From: Amorphochlora amoebiformis
Lineage: Eukaryota; Cercozoa; Chlorarachniophyceae
Direction: 5' to 3'
DNA length: 64,000 bases
NCBI GenBank assembly: GCA_054601695.1
Contig: BAAHQB010000120.1
Span: 1 to 64,000 of the forward strand
Part shown: piece after piece, positions 1 to 64,000 of the stretch
How the letters are laid out: every line of letters begins with the position of its first letter
Numbering within the stretch: position 1 is the first letter of the stretch
The notes under the pieces: model-generated
What the model was told of the DNA's origin: nothing
Seen by the model: the letters and a program-made list of their open reading frames with translations, nothing else
Database searches by the model: none
Program-made: the position numbers and the translations under genes

Positions 1-59
1 AAGGGCAGACTTAGAACCCAAAAAGGCATATCAAAACTCCTCCATGTCGGCCTGAAGAA

Positions 60-152
60 ACGGGTTACTTCAGGGTTACAATTAGGGTTACAATTAGGGT
101 TAGGGTTAGGGTTAGGGTTAGGGTTAGGGTTTGGATTAGGGTTAGGGTTAGA
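60..152 (+). repeat. Degenerate TTAGGG-type repeat, intronic to the left-edge gene
   Basis: Tandem TTAGGG with variants (ATTAGGGTTACA, TTTGGATTAGGG). It lies 3' of the last visible minus-strand exon, so on current evidence it is intronic or flanking. It is interrupted and followed by ordinary sequence, so it is not a chromosome end. Confidence 0.8.
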
Positions 153-222
153 GTTGTGTATCTTTTATTTGAATGTAGGGGTTGGCTAAGAGGGGTATGG
201 TATGTTTTGTTTTTAGGATTAC

Positions 223-5287
<5,065 letters not shown>

Positions 5288-5297
5288 CTACAATATA

Positions 5298-5348
<51 letters not shown>

Positions 5349-5442
5349 CATTATTACTATTGGTATTATTATTATTATTGTCATTATTATATTATATTAT
5401 ATATATATATAGCATATATAAAATAAATATGTGTATATATAT

Positions 5443-5481
<39 letters not shown>

Positions 5482-5484
5482 TAC

Positions 5485-5527
<43 letters not shown>

Positions 5528-5536
5528 AACATACTA

Positions 5537-5594
<58 letters not shown>

Positions 5595-5672
5595 TTGTGT
5601 GTGATGAATAAGACTAAGATTCCATCAACAGAAGCCAAGGAGTTATCATGCTTTTCTACAATATTATATATG

Positions 5673-5728
<56 letters not shown>

Positions 5729-5813
5729 TAAATATCTATGTGTATATACATATTTGTATATATAATGTACGTATGTGTAGATATAATATATATTCTAGAT
5801 TGATATCTATATA

Positions 5814-5866
<53 letters not shown>

Positions 5867-6671
5867 TTATATATATATTATATACAAAAACATACATATA
5901 TCCACAAACGAAGGATCAATAAAAATTAACTCATCTCCATCACCATCAGCCGAAAAAATAAAACAAACCTACAGAAAATCACTCAAAACTAAAACGAAAC
6001 CCACCCTAAAACCAGAGAAGTATACTCCTTTTCCTTGCTATGCGACAAGTGGAAAGAGAGAAAGAGAGATAGGGAGAGGGCAAAAGAAAGGGGGGGGGAG
6101 AGGTTCGCACACAACCCAACAGCCTACTTCGTACACCCCCCCGAAATCAGCCGAAAAATTGAAATTTAACGGAAAAAATAATGCATTCCCTCATTTATAA
6201 CATCTGAATGATGAGTAATGCAATTTGTAACCTTTTCTGTGTCCTCGAGCCCCGATAACAGACGATGCACGGGGCAGAGACCGAACCCAAATATTTCAAA
6301 TTATTCGAATTTAGCCCGGCACTGACGGGTACTGACATGAAAAGGAAATATGTTAAGATATCGAGTATGAGATATGTGATCCATCAATCAATCAATCACA
6401 TCTCCCAGAATAATGGCGCGTCCTCTACCTCGGAATGAGGAAAGGACATCGGGCTGATAACGAGGAATCTTCGATTATTTGAGGTACGTTATGATCTACT
6501 AGCTTATTTTCTAAAATTCTTTCAGAAGACGCATAATACGTTCCTAAATGTCCAGAATACATACCTCACAATTCACAACCTCTCTTCCAGTACTCCTTTC
6601 GCGAGAAATTGAGGAATTTGTAGTGTATTGCCGCAAGGAACGATATTTCATGCTCCTTCTATGACAGGAAG
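5288..6671. other. Divergent intergenic region between the left gene and the calpain gene
   Basis: Contains (ATT)n at 5300-5390, (TA)n, a second copy (about 5600-5670) of the block around exon 5287-5216, and a non-repetitive stretch 5900-6660. Within that stretch ATCAGCCGAAAAA occurs twice (near 5946 and 6147). An open stretch about 5900-6200 in the plus direction has composition like coding sequence, but no splice-supported link to the calpain start. It may be 5' UTR or promoter of one or both divergent genes. Confidence 0.45.
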
Positions 6672-30058
<23,387 letters not shown>

Positions 30059-30262
30059 TGACCATCACACATATTCTGGTATTCTTAGAAAGACTGGGCG
30101 GGGGGGGGCAGGTTTGCGCTGGCTGTAATCACCCCACGTACCATTTATGCACCGAATTATTTTTATATTTGGAATAAGATATCCGACATAGCAAACTCAA
30201 TATATCTTGACTCTATATATAGATCCCGCTGTTGATCTGCGACGCGTCTTCCGATCCTCGCA
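30059..30262 (+). promoter_or_regulatory. Short intergenic region, probable promoter of the dehydratase gene
   Basis: 204 bp between the calpain stop and the next ATG in the same direction. Includes a G-rich run at about 30099-30110 and a TATA-like CTATATATAGAT at about 30212-30223, roughly 40 bases before the ATG. In TA-rich DNA that match is weak evidence. Confidence 0.35.
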
Positions 30263-30834
30263 ATGGGCTCTGCTGTCGCGAAGAGCTTTCCCTACCAGCC
30301 CAAGTCCGTCCTCATCACCGGCGGCGCAGGGTAAATCCTTACCCTTTCGTTCTGGGCCTCGAGCTCTCGGAAAAAATAGAAACATGTTACCGGAGGGGAA
30401 AGGTGCGATTGCTAGATTTGAATTTCGCGCCAACAGTTGATTTTGGGAAGAACAAAGGAGGTCTGGGGTATGGTACGGGATTCTGAGGCCTGGGCTAACT
30501 GGCCTAGACTCAAAATCTTCGTAGATATTGATAAAGGTCACCAAAGGATGAGTTGGATTGGGATAGAAGGTATTCTGGGTCGTGAAATTTGAACTTCGGC
30601 CACATTTTTTGAAGATTAGAGTCAGGATGGAGGAAGGGTTGGAGGAAAAAAGGGAAGCTACATGCTTGAGAGAGAGAAAATGGGAGGAATTTCGTTGAAT
30701 TTTGAGATTTCTGGGTTTTTGAGGTGTGTTTGTTTTAGGTTTATCGCTTCGAATGTGACAATCAGGCTTGTGACTGAGCATCCTTACGTCAATTTTGTGG
30801 TTGATTCATATGTATATATATAAATATATATATA

Positions 30835-30910
<76 letters not shown>

Positions 30911-31043
30911 TTAATATTTATGTATATACCTATATGCGTGCATCTAATATAGGTTTTGGATAAGATGGATTACTGTGCGAACATCAAAAATCTAGACCCC
31001 GTGAAAGATAGACCTAATTTCAAGTTCGTTAAGGTTCATATAT

Positions 31044-31107
<64 letters not shown>

Positions 31108-31617
31108 TACACATAACATATGTGTACATGTAATAAGTGTTCATAATATGCATGTGAATGCATAAGGCTGCATAAGACATAATTGCTCCATACAGTATTA
31201 TCTACTTATCCTATCATTGTTTAACACTTTACCACAAATCTACCCGCAATATAAGGATAATAAAAAATGATTTTGGTGCTCTTACCAGGGAGATATTCTC
31301 TCGGCAGATCTGGTCAACTTTCTGGTAATATCGACTCAGATGTATTCTAGATAAAATTGAAATAATTATATTTTATTATTTTTTGCATATATGATAGTAT
31401 ATATCTAAATATTTATTTAGATATGTATTATATATTAGATATTTATGGGTATCCAGTATAAGTACACATTGTGAATCTAACACTATATAGTGACGCATCT
31501 GTACATGCAAATTTATATACCTATATGTGCACGTGCCACGTATATAGGTAAAACGGTACGAAATCGACACTATCTTCCATTTCGCAGCTCAGACTCACGT
31601 CGACAACTCGTAATCCT

Positions 31618-31674
<57 letters not shown>

Positions 31675-31804
31675 CGCGTACTCAATAAAAATATAATGTT
31701 TATATTTACATACATCATCTATACATGAAAATACTATCTATACGTTTATACAATTACATGTACAGCAAACAAATGCATATACATATGCATATAAAACATA
31801 TATA

Positions 31805-31842
<38 letters not shown>

Positions 31843-32157
31843 CATATATATATGTATATATATATATATATATATACGTACAATATATGGTGTCGGGATC
31901 CATATAATATATCTGTGTTTCCATACGAGTTCGTTTGCAAGCATATAAATTGATATAATACCAAATGCTTACACATGTATTTTCACCTAAAATAAACCAG
32001 CTTCGGAAACTCCCTGACTTTTACTGAGAATAATGTTCTCGGAACCCATACCCTCCTCGAGTGCTGGAGAGCCAATCAGGTCCCGCATGCATTCAATTTC
32101 ATTTATTTTCCTAGTATTATGGGTATATTTGATGCTTATATTGTAGGATATATATGT

Positions 32158-32202
<45 letters not shown>

Positions 32203-32237
32203 ATATATTATATATTATATATATATAGATAGAAAAA

Positions 32238-32268
<31 letters not shown>

Positions 32269-32321
32269 TCTCCCTACATGCATTCACCCTGTATTATGAG
32301 TTCTCATATTTTATATACATA

Positions 32322-32356
<35 letters not shown>

Positions 32357-32437
32357 TATATTACATACATATATATATATATATATGTGTGTGGGATATA
32401 TATAATATTTATGTAAATATATATACATATATGTATT

Positions 32438-32484
<47 letters not shown>

Positions 32485-32779
32485 ATATATACACTATGAT
32501 ATATATTAGTGTAATATATGTATATGTACATGTATGAAAATATGTCATATATGTATAAATGTATACGTATTTATGTATACATATTTATATATAGATATTC
32601 ATATATATAAGCACAAATATACATTATATATATTCATATATTAATATATATATATGTATATATATACATAATGTTGTTCATATTATATCATAAGAAATTT
32701 ATGTAATCATTTAGAAAACTTAAATACATATTTACAAATATATACATATATTGTATATATATATGTATATATACATATA

Positions 32780-32815
<36 letters not shown>

Positions 32816-32852
32816 ATACATTTATGCATATATTGCAATACATATATATGTA

Positions 32853-32894
<42 letters not shown>

Positions 32895-33624
32895 ATATAT
32901 ATATTCATATATTATAACATTTATGTTACATATACATATATATATGATACTTGATTATAATACTCACCTTCAGAAACAAATCCGGCGCTTCATCCACGTC
33001 TCTACAGACGAAGTAACCGAATCAACCCTAACCCTAACTCTAACCCTAACCATAACCATAACCATAACCCTAACCCTAACCCTTTTATCAACCTTTGGCT
33101 CATAACCTTAACCAAGCTCTCATAACCCTAATCATAAATCTAACCCTAACTCATATCCCTATCAGAAGAATTCCTAACATGTTAGAATAAGTTAATGTAG
33201 AGAAGAGATTCTAAATTTTTAAGTTTTCACTCCCGTATGTATGTATGTATGTCGTTAACTTAAAAAGCTGTGCTTCTAGTACAAGAGACGGAGTACTTCC
33301 CAATCTCTCTCTCCCCACCTTAGTATCCCCCATGTTTGGATTGGGCAATATGACCTTAAAAAACACAGTACACCGGGTAATCCTAAGTACTCGATGCACA
33401 GCTCCAGGACTCATTATCTCTGGAAATTTGAAGCTTTTTGACACAAACTTAACCGATTTCTTCCCTTTTTCGCCTATATTTTGAGAACGATTTCGGAAGG
33501 TAGGTATACTGGTCTGATTTAGATATATTTGCCTGATTTTTAAGCGTAATTTGGAAGGTATACGGAGAGAATAAAGAGTCTACGGATGAAGATACCAAAT
33601 CAGACAAGTTTGATGAGGTATGCT

Positions 33625-33662
<38 letters not shown>

Positions 33663-33731
33663 TATTTTAGTATGTATATATGTACTAAAATATATGTACT
33701 TGTGTTCTTCTGGACATATATATCTATAGGT

Positions 33732-33820
<89 letters not shown>

Positions 33821-33936
33821 AAATATAAATAAATATACATGTATATATATCTAAATATATACATATATTATACATATATAAATATATAAATCAAAGATGT
33901 TTGACGAGGTGGGTATGAATGTAAGTATGTATATGA

Positions 33937-33990
<54 letters not shown>

Positions 33991-34010
33991 ATATATATAT
34001 ATGATATATA

Positions 34011-34046
<36 letters not shown>

Positions 34047-34352
34047 TAAATATGATATATATATATATGTGTGTGTGTGTATATATAGGTATATTTATAT
34101 GTGTGTATTTTTGTGATATATATATATATATGTATATATTTTATTAGATATATATATATATTAGGCCAACAGTATGCTCCTTCCGACCAACCCGTAATGC
34201 TTTATTTGATTTCAATCAACCGAAAAATATTATAACTATTTTTTCTCAATTTTCCATCGGATATCTAATATCTTAATCCTAATCCAAAGCCTAGGTTTAG
34301 TAGCAGCCCTAATTCAAACCCAACCCTGACCGTAACCATAACCAGTACATTT

Positions 34353-34398
<46 letters not shown>

Positions 34399-34541
34399 AA
34401 ATGTTTATATTTCTATAATATATATTTATATACATATCAATGTATATATGTAAATATATACATATATATATATATATATGCACAACCTGAACTGTAGATA
34501 CGCTGCGAGCAAGGCAGCTGCTGAATTGATGGTATAATTAA

Positions 34542-34586
<45 letters not shown>

Positions 34587-34652
34587 TAAAAAGATAAATT
34601 TTGCATGTTTATCTATGGTACATATGTGTGTGTACAAATATATACATACATA

Positions 34653-34685
<33 letters not shown>

Positions 34686-34763
34686 GCAAAATATATATAT
34701 TTACATATATGTCTATGATACATGTGTGTTGTGTGTGTACAAATATATAGATATTTATTAACG

Positions 34764-34827
<64 letters not shown>

Positions 34828-35798
34828 GTTGAAACCTGTTACTGGTACTGTAGACATGTACCTAAATGTTTTGTACATGTATGTAAAAACAAATGTATAT
34901 ATAGTTGAGCGTAAATATCCACATGCTCAGATTTCTCTCAAAAAGCACTCCCATATACACATGCACAGTTTCCACAGCCCTGTACATAATCCTTAAAACT
35001 TATGAATATGTGTACGCTTACACATACACGGGGAGTAACAAGTTACCATGGGTTCGGGTCAAGAACACTCATATTCTCATTCAACAAGGAGTGAACATCT
35101 CACCATATGCACTCCCATAAATCATAATTACCAGTTTTATATGCATGATAACACGATTTATAAGTACGAATGTAGATATTCAAGTACCTGTTCTGGTTTT
35201 TGCTAACAAGTTCTTACGTAATTCCCCTCATACACATTCAAACTACCGCCGAGAGCACACCTACTTAGCCATTCCACAAGTTTTACGAATATGTACACAC
35301 ATATCTTAAATTCCCAGCAGAGAATTACCACAGTCTCTCCCATATATTCACGCTTACTGTTTGAGATGCTAATATACATATTACACGATGTTGTATACAT
35401 GTGCATGTCTACAAGGCCACATGTTATAGGCCAGTAACATGTTATCTCGAGGTGACCGATGAGTGAGATTAATAACCTGATTGACATTCTCGAAGTGTAA
35501 AATACTTGTTAGATGTTGTAGATGGTATATGAATAGTATTCGTGGTAAAAGTCAAACAGTTTGAATATATTTGTACGTTACATGTCACAATACATATATG
35601 TATACACACAAATATGTGTTATATATATGTATATATATATATATACATATGTATGTATGTATTATATATATATGTATGTATGCATATATATTATATATAT
35701 GTATATAAATTCACAGGTTCGGTCGTACCAGCATTCGTTTAATATCCCTGCCATCATCACTCGGGGTATATAATGTAAAAAATCTATTGTAAATGCGT

Positions 35799-35858
<60 letters not shown>

Positions 35859-35878
35859 CGTGTATATACAGACATACT

Positions 35879-35917
<39 letters not shown>

Positions 35918-35930
35918 AATACATATATAT

Positions 35931-35992
<62 letters not shown>

Positions 35993-36130
35993 GTACGTAG
36001 GTATGCATATATAATATTGTACCCTATTAGGTAACAATTCTTACGGTCCTCGACGGTATTCTATACAGACATACACATTTACTTACATATATAATACATA
36101 TATATATATATGTACATGTATATACATACA

Positions 36131-36170
<40 letters not shown>

Positions 36171-36176
36171 TATATT

Positions 36177-36244
<68 letters not shown>

Positions 36245-36371
36245 TATTAGGTAACAATGTTTACGGTCCTCGACAGTATCCTGAGAAACTTATCCCGAAG
36301 TTCATTTGCAGGTAGTGTCAAATATATATATAAATATATATATATATATACAATATATATATATACATATA

Positions 36372-36459
<88 letters not shown>

Positions 36460-36530
36460 GCATATGTGCGTGTATATACATATACATATACATATAAATA
36501 TATACAAATATATGTTAAATTATATTATAT

Positions 36531-36577
<47 letters not shown>

Positions 36578-36603
36578 TATGTGTTTGTGTCGTGTGTATT
36601 TCC

Positions 36604-36648
<45 letters not shown>

Positions 36649-36788
36649 ATATGTATATATGTATATATATATATAATATATTTATTAGGATTATATGTAT
36701 ATATATATATGTATATATATAAAGAAATATATATATAGATATATGTAGATATATAAATATATATCCATATGTTACATGTACATATATA

Positions 36789-36831
<43 letters not shown>

Positions 36832-36840
36832 TATATATAT

Positions 36841-36893
<53 letters not shown>

Positions 36894-37079
36894 CTAACTA
36901 TATGTCAATTCATGCACACACACACACACATACATATACATATACGTACAGACATAGACGTTGTGGTTTTAATATTTATAAAAAGAAGCTAAAAAATAAA
37001 TTTAATTTTTGTTAGGCTTTCGCGTGAACAGAAGCTTTGCGTTCATGGAAAGGGTACGCCTCGCCGGAGCTACTTGTAA

Positions 37080-37117
<38 letters not shown>

Positions 37118-37162
37118 TATGTATGTATGTATGTATGTATTTATGTGTGTGTGTAGTATATA

Positions 37163-37223
<61 letters not shown>

Positions 37224-37231
37224 TATATGTG

Positions 37232-37269
<38 letters not shown>

Positions 37270-37299
37270 TATATAATGTATACTATATACTATATACTA

Positions 37300-37340
<41 letters not shown>

Positions 37341-37817
37341 CTTACATAACGATAGGTATGTAGAGGACGCGGCACGTGCTTATGAGAAGGTTGAATTTAC
37401 GCTTATATATATATACATATATATACATACATATATATATATATATATATGTTATATATTTATACATATATTATATATATATATTTATATATATGTATAT
37501 ATATATATGTATATATATATATAGATATATATATATAGTATAAATAATATATACGCAGCGGCCCCTTCGTAGTCTCGGGCCGGTGATTAATCGAATTCCG
37601 TTTGAATTAAAAATTATTTTAGATAACTTGTCGCGGTAGTCGGATAAACCCCTCTTCCTCCGGAACCCATAGGTTCCGTCGGTTACGGGGTTGCTTGGGT
37701 TCCGAGCATCATTGGCCTATTAGTCATGGTCCATCTGGCCGTAGTCTTACTAAAGTCTAACTCCTCGTAATTAACTAGCTATAGGTTCTGCGAGCAATTA
37801 TATATATACACACACAC

Positions 37818-37857
<40 letters not shown>

Positions 37858-37916
37858 ACTAAAGTCTAACTCCTCGTAATTAACTAGCTATAGGTTCTGC
37901 GAGCAATTATATATAT

Positions 37917-37961
<45 letters not shown>

Positions 37962-38220
37962 CGTGTGTAAATTTGTATGCATATATATATTATATACACA
38001 TATATCTATAGTATTAACACATATATATATATATAAGTAGGTATATATACATATATATATATATACTCTCTATTCAGGTCCTATGGAGAAACGGATATAT
38101 GTATACATATACTCTATTCAGGTCCTATTCTATGGAGAAACCGGTGAGACGTACAACGTGGGGACTAAGGACGAAATCTCGGTCCTTGAAGTCACAAAGG
38201 TATATGTATATATGTATATA

Positions 38221-38254
<34 letters not shown>

Positions 38255-38345
38255 TATATGTGTGTATATATATATATGTATAAATATATATATATATATA
38301 TATGAAGATATAAATACTATGGACGAAATGTCTGTCCTTGAAGTC

Positions 38346-38393
<48 letters not shown>

Positions 38394-39010
38394 AAATACT
38401 AAAGACGAAATATCTGTCCTTGAAGTCACAAAGATAAATATAAATATGTATATATACATATATATATATATGTACATATATATATATATACATCTATATA
38501 TATATATAGTACTAAAAGCTAAATATCCGTCCTTGAAGTGATTACAACACGTAGGCGATCATTAAGGCTTTCGGCTTGGAGAAAGAGGAGAAAAAGTGGA
38601 TTGATTTCGTAGCTGACAGGTTGTGTTCGACTAAAACTTTCTGTATAATTCCTTTGCAATATCAAATATTGGAAATGTATCTATGTATTATGTATGTGTA
38701 TGTGTGTATATGTATACATTATGTGTGTAATATACATTATGCATGTATACACATGTGTATATATACATGTAACGTTTGTGTGTATGTCTGTATTTACATG
38801 TGAGTGTAGCAATTATGTGCATAATTGTTAATATACATTATGCATGTATACACATGTGTATATATACATGTAACGTTTGTGTGTATGTCTGTATTTACAT
38901 GTGAGTGTAGCAATTATGTGCATAATTGTTAAGGTTTAGTGGGCATGTTCGTTTAGTATCTATATTTACACACGTATGCATATGTCATATAATACATCAA
39001 ATATAAATAT

Positions 39011-39051
<41 letters not shown>

Positions 39052-39324
39052 TAAACATATATATAATCTACAGTCTCACTACATGGATTTGATATTAATA
39101 ATATGTTTTTTCTCTATTTTTAAGGCATTTTAACGATCAGCGCTACTACATTAGGTTGGATAAGTATTTTACAGATATATACATATACATATATATATAT
39201 ATATATGTAAACATGTATACATACATACATCTGTATACATACATATATATTATATATGTATATATTAATAAACTATATTCCGCGTATATTCATATACACA
39301 TATGTACATATGTATATAAATGTG

Positions 39325-39378
<54 letters not shown>

Positions 39379-39600
39379 GTATATCTATGTTTGTATAAAA
39401 ATATGTATATATTTATATACGTGTAGTGTTTATTTATTTATTTGCTACATGAATGTATGACTATATGTAGTATTGATAAACTGGAGAAGATGGGATGGAA
39501 GCCTCTGGTCTCTTTTGATGAGGGCATTAAGGTAAACTAGATATAATACATATTAAGGTAAACTAGATATAATACATATTATACATATACATATATATAT

Positions 39601-39662
<62 letters not shown>

Positions 39663-39997
39663 ATATATATATTTACGTATATATATATATATATATATAT
39701 AATTATATTTATGTATTATATATGTAAAAGTACGCATTTATATAAATATATATATATATATGTATATTATATATAAATATATATGTATATACATATATAT
39801 ATATATATATATATTGTTTTTGTATATAATTGTATATTGTATGTATATACTAGATAGATATCATGTGTTCATTTGCAAATAGAAAATACATATCATATCA
39901 TAATCAGAAAACCATTGCATGGTACAAGAATAACAGCAAGCACTGGAACGATGAGGACCTCATTGGGGCTCTCGTTCCTCATCCCCGTCGGCACTAG
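30263..39997 (+). CDS. TGDS/RmlB-type nucleotide-sugar 4,6-dehydratase, complete, 19 exons
   Basis: Short-chain dehydrogenase that converts dTDP- (or UDP-) glucose to the 4-keto-6-deoxy sugar with tightly bound NAD; cytosolic by family. Exons: 30263-30330, 30739-30799, 30953-31033, 31289-31324, 31548-31609, 32001-32079, 32974-33012, 33558-33617, 34165-34193, 34498-34531, 35717-35765, 36251-36311, 37016-37075, 37356-37389, 38122-38199, 38555-38619, 39125-39163, 39471-39531, 39908-39997. They total 1086 nt (361 residues plus stop); all are GT-AG with agreeing phases. Seen: nucleotide-binding TGGAGFIA (19-26), catalytic TDE (140-142), YAASK (Tyr173, Lys177), [34 protein letters not shown]. Length equals animal TGDS, and the C terminus resembles TGDS more than plant RHM. 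Substrate (dTDP or UDP) cannot be told. Confidence 0.95.
32974..33012 (+). CDS. Dehydratase exon 7 with catalytic Thr-Asp-Glu
   Basis: Encodes [13 protein letters not shown]. Asp141-Glu142 are the acid/base residues for C5-C6 dehydration in RmlB-type enzymes. The donor is followed within 15 bases by a CCCTAA-like array. Confidence 0.93.
33018..33170. repeat. CCCTAA/CCATAA telomere-like array in intron 7
   Basis: Degenerate array (CCCTAA, CCATAA, CTCTAA units) starting at the 5' end of the intron after the TDE exon. Confidence 0.85.
34880..35570. other. Non-repetitive 0.7 kb block inside a dehydratase intron
   Basis: Mixed-composition sequence without (TA)n, within intron 34532-35716. No coding exon fits between the flanking exons, whose phases already agree. 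No terminal inverted repeat or transposase is visible. Nature unknown. Confidence 0.45.
36031..36068 (+). repeat. Broken upstream copy of dehydratase exon 12
   Basis: TATTAG|GTAACAATTCTTACGGTCC... repeats the acceptor and first 26 bases of exon 36251-36311, with changes (Val to Ser, Gln to Arg), then diverges and enters a different sequence and (TA)n. Confidence 0.85.
37556..37928. repeat. GC-richer intronic block with a 110-bp period duplication
   Basis: About 245 bp of GC-richer unique sequence (37556-37800). Its last 75 bases (CTAAAGTCTAACTCCTCG... to TATATATACACACACAC) are repeated at 37852-37928. Neither copy encodes part of the enzyme. Origin unknown. Confidence 0.7.
38074..38545 (+). 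repeat. Ladder of broken copies on both sides of dehydratase exon 15
   Basis: Upstream: 38074-38094 carries the acceptor and start (TTCAGGTCCTATGGAGAAAC). The intact exon is 38122-38199. Downstream: its end (GACGAAATxTCxGTCCTTGA, then AGTCACAAAG) recurs at about 38313-38351, 38396-38433 and 38509-38540, increasingly diverged, with (TA)n between. Confidence 0.9.
38731..38932. repeat. Two-copy 101-bp tandem duplication
   Basis: TATACATTATGCATGTATAC... through GTGCATAATTGTTAA occurs twice, nearly identical, in the intron before exon 39125-39163. Confidence 0.9.
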
Positions 39998-40713
39998 GCC
40001 TCGACTAGTTTGAATATTACTCCATGCTTGTGTCAGCACGTATTATATTCAACTAATTGATTCTGATTATAATTATGATATTTAGGCATGCTCATGGTCA
40101 TTCTCTAGATTTTCGAGATTCTGCATGTACATTCTCTAGATTCTGGACATATAGATATAATCATCTATTCACTCGCCTTTACCTAGTTCATCAACCAAAC
40201 GCAATAGTTAATTCCTAGAATTCGCCGATAGTCTAGATAGTTCAGGCTGAGGTATTCATCGCCAAGTTTCTTTAGCTATTCAGACACTCTCAGTTATATA
40301 GTAACTTAGTTACTATATGTATACACAGTACTCTAGGTACTATACACACATAAATGTATACTAGATAAAAACTATATATATATATATATTTTCTTGTTTC
40401 TATACATACGTATATTTCACATATATATGCAAATATGTATATATATATATATATATATGTATATGTATGTATATATATATATATATATGACACAATATTG
40501 ATATATTAGATATATATGATTGAGTCTGTCGACTAAAGTATCTATGTAGTACACTAGATATATTATCTAGATTATGTAGAGCAAGTAAAGATACTCCAGA
40601 TACTCTACCATTATTCTAGATCCTGTAAATAGATGCCATTCCTTATTAATGAGTTATTACTAGTATTAATTTGAACAAAAAATTAACAAAATAAAGCAGA
40701 TTTACCGTTTACG
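39998..40713. other. Convergent intergenic region
   Basis: 716 bp between the dehydratase stop and the minus-strand gene stop. Unique AT-rich sequence with a short (TA)n part (40370-40490) and repeated TTCTAGAT/TCTAGA motifs. No exon seen; presumably both 3' UTRs. Confidence 0.6.
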
Positions 40714-48329
<7,616 letters not shown>

Positions 48330-48843
48330 CTCGCTACTCTCTCGATATCCCGGGGAGTCCTTTCGGATCGATAGGGAACCTAGATCAAATAGGAACAGAC
48401 CTTACCTCATGGTTTGTTTAGGAAAGCATCAGATGGTGGGAATAATCGTGATCGAAATGGTAAGCGGAAGCTCAAAAATGGTAAAAACATATTTCCTTCC
48501 TTCCCCCATTATTTCTGCCGCCCATACGTTACCGATTTCCTGCCCCATCGTCTGAAGAGATTTTACGAGGCAGGCTTGTTTCGTTCACCGGCTTTCCACT
48601 TCCGAGGCACAAGAGAAGAAGGTCAGATCCATCACTCAGCGATGCCGAAGAACTAAAGTATATCTTATTTAATTATATCAACCTATTGAAAATGGAATAT
48701 CTCTGCGGCACGTGAACCGAGCACTTCGGCAGGATGGCTTACTCCACACGGGCGACTTGAACCGGCTCATGCTCGCTACATATTGTGGAAATTCGAGAAA
48801 TCTTTTAAGAACACGAAGTATCGGTATATTGTTATTGATTGGG
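48330..48843. promoter_or_regulatory. Divergent promoter region between the Ser/Arg-rich and Dus genes
   Basis: 514 bp without (TA)n. A plus-strand frame at about 48393-48656 is open and coding-like (contains KRKLKNGKN), but has no ATG. The frame leading into the Dus start is open back to about 48712. An upstream Dus exon is therefore possible. Confidence 0.45.
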
Positions 48844-63963
<15,120 letters not shown>

Positions 63964-64000
63964 CACTGTTACTACTTGTACTAGCATCATCCGGCCAGTC

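Noticed and set aside
60-152. TTAGGG array at the left end as a true chromosome end
   Set aside because: It is preceded by 60 bases of unrelated sequence, short and degenerate, and flanked by exons of a gene on the inner side.
30197-30781. 194-codon minus-strand frame over the dehydratase start
   Set aside because: The plus strand carries the TGGAG(FIA) motif split by a GT-AG intron at the same place; the minus frame has no recognisable domain.

Overview
The window is nuclear DNA of an intron-rich eukaryote that I cannot place to a lineage. It has no bacterial-type operons, no tRNA or rRNA that I can see, and no CRISPR array. TTAGGG/CCCTAA-type telomere-like repeats, (TA)n microsatellites, CA/TG and CT tracts fill most of the 64 kb. 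Nearly every long open frame is only translated (TA)n, (CACATA)n or (CT)n. The real genes are cut into very short exons, typically 25-90 nt. I recovered them by joining GT-AG bounded pieces whose reading phase and protein family order agree.

Layout, left to right. (A) 223-5287, minus strand: part of a small membrane protein gene running off the left edge. (B) 6672-30058, plus strand: a roughly 1000-residue SOL/CAPN15-like calpain. It has a RanBP2-type zinc finger, a GRF-type zinc finger, a complete Cys/His/Asn protease core interrupted by a serine-rich insert carrying a UIM-like motif, and a second RanBP2-type finger near the C terminus. (C) 30263-39997, plus strand: a complete 19-exon, 361-residue TGDS/RmlB-type nucleotide-sugar 4,6-dehydratase, starting 204 bp after the calpain stop. 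(D) 40714-48329, minus strand: an unrecognised serine-, arginine- and acid-rich protein, convergent with C. (E) 48844-63963, plus strand: a complete 22-exon, 420-residue tRNA-dihydrouridine synthase, divergent from D. The genes look like unrelated housekeeping or regulatory loci, not a pathway cluster.

The most unusual property is how the introns are built. Many consist of GTATAT-(TA)n-ATATAG, so the microsatellite itself supplies splice-site-like ends. Around many exons there are ladders of truncated exon copies separated by (TA)n. Copies of the acceptor side and 5' part lie upstream of the intact exon; copies of the 3' part and donor side lie downstream. The clearest case is seven broken copies in front of the exon at 53450-53521. 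Telomere-like arrays up to about 1.8 kb also sit inside introns, and in places they supply the acceptor AG (58191-58192).

Gene models for B, C and E rest on family motifs plus phase agreement at the junctions, except one unresolved stretch in B (25190-25912). D has one unresolved stretch (46864-48015), and A is incomplete. No transcript or database evidence was available.
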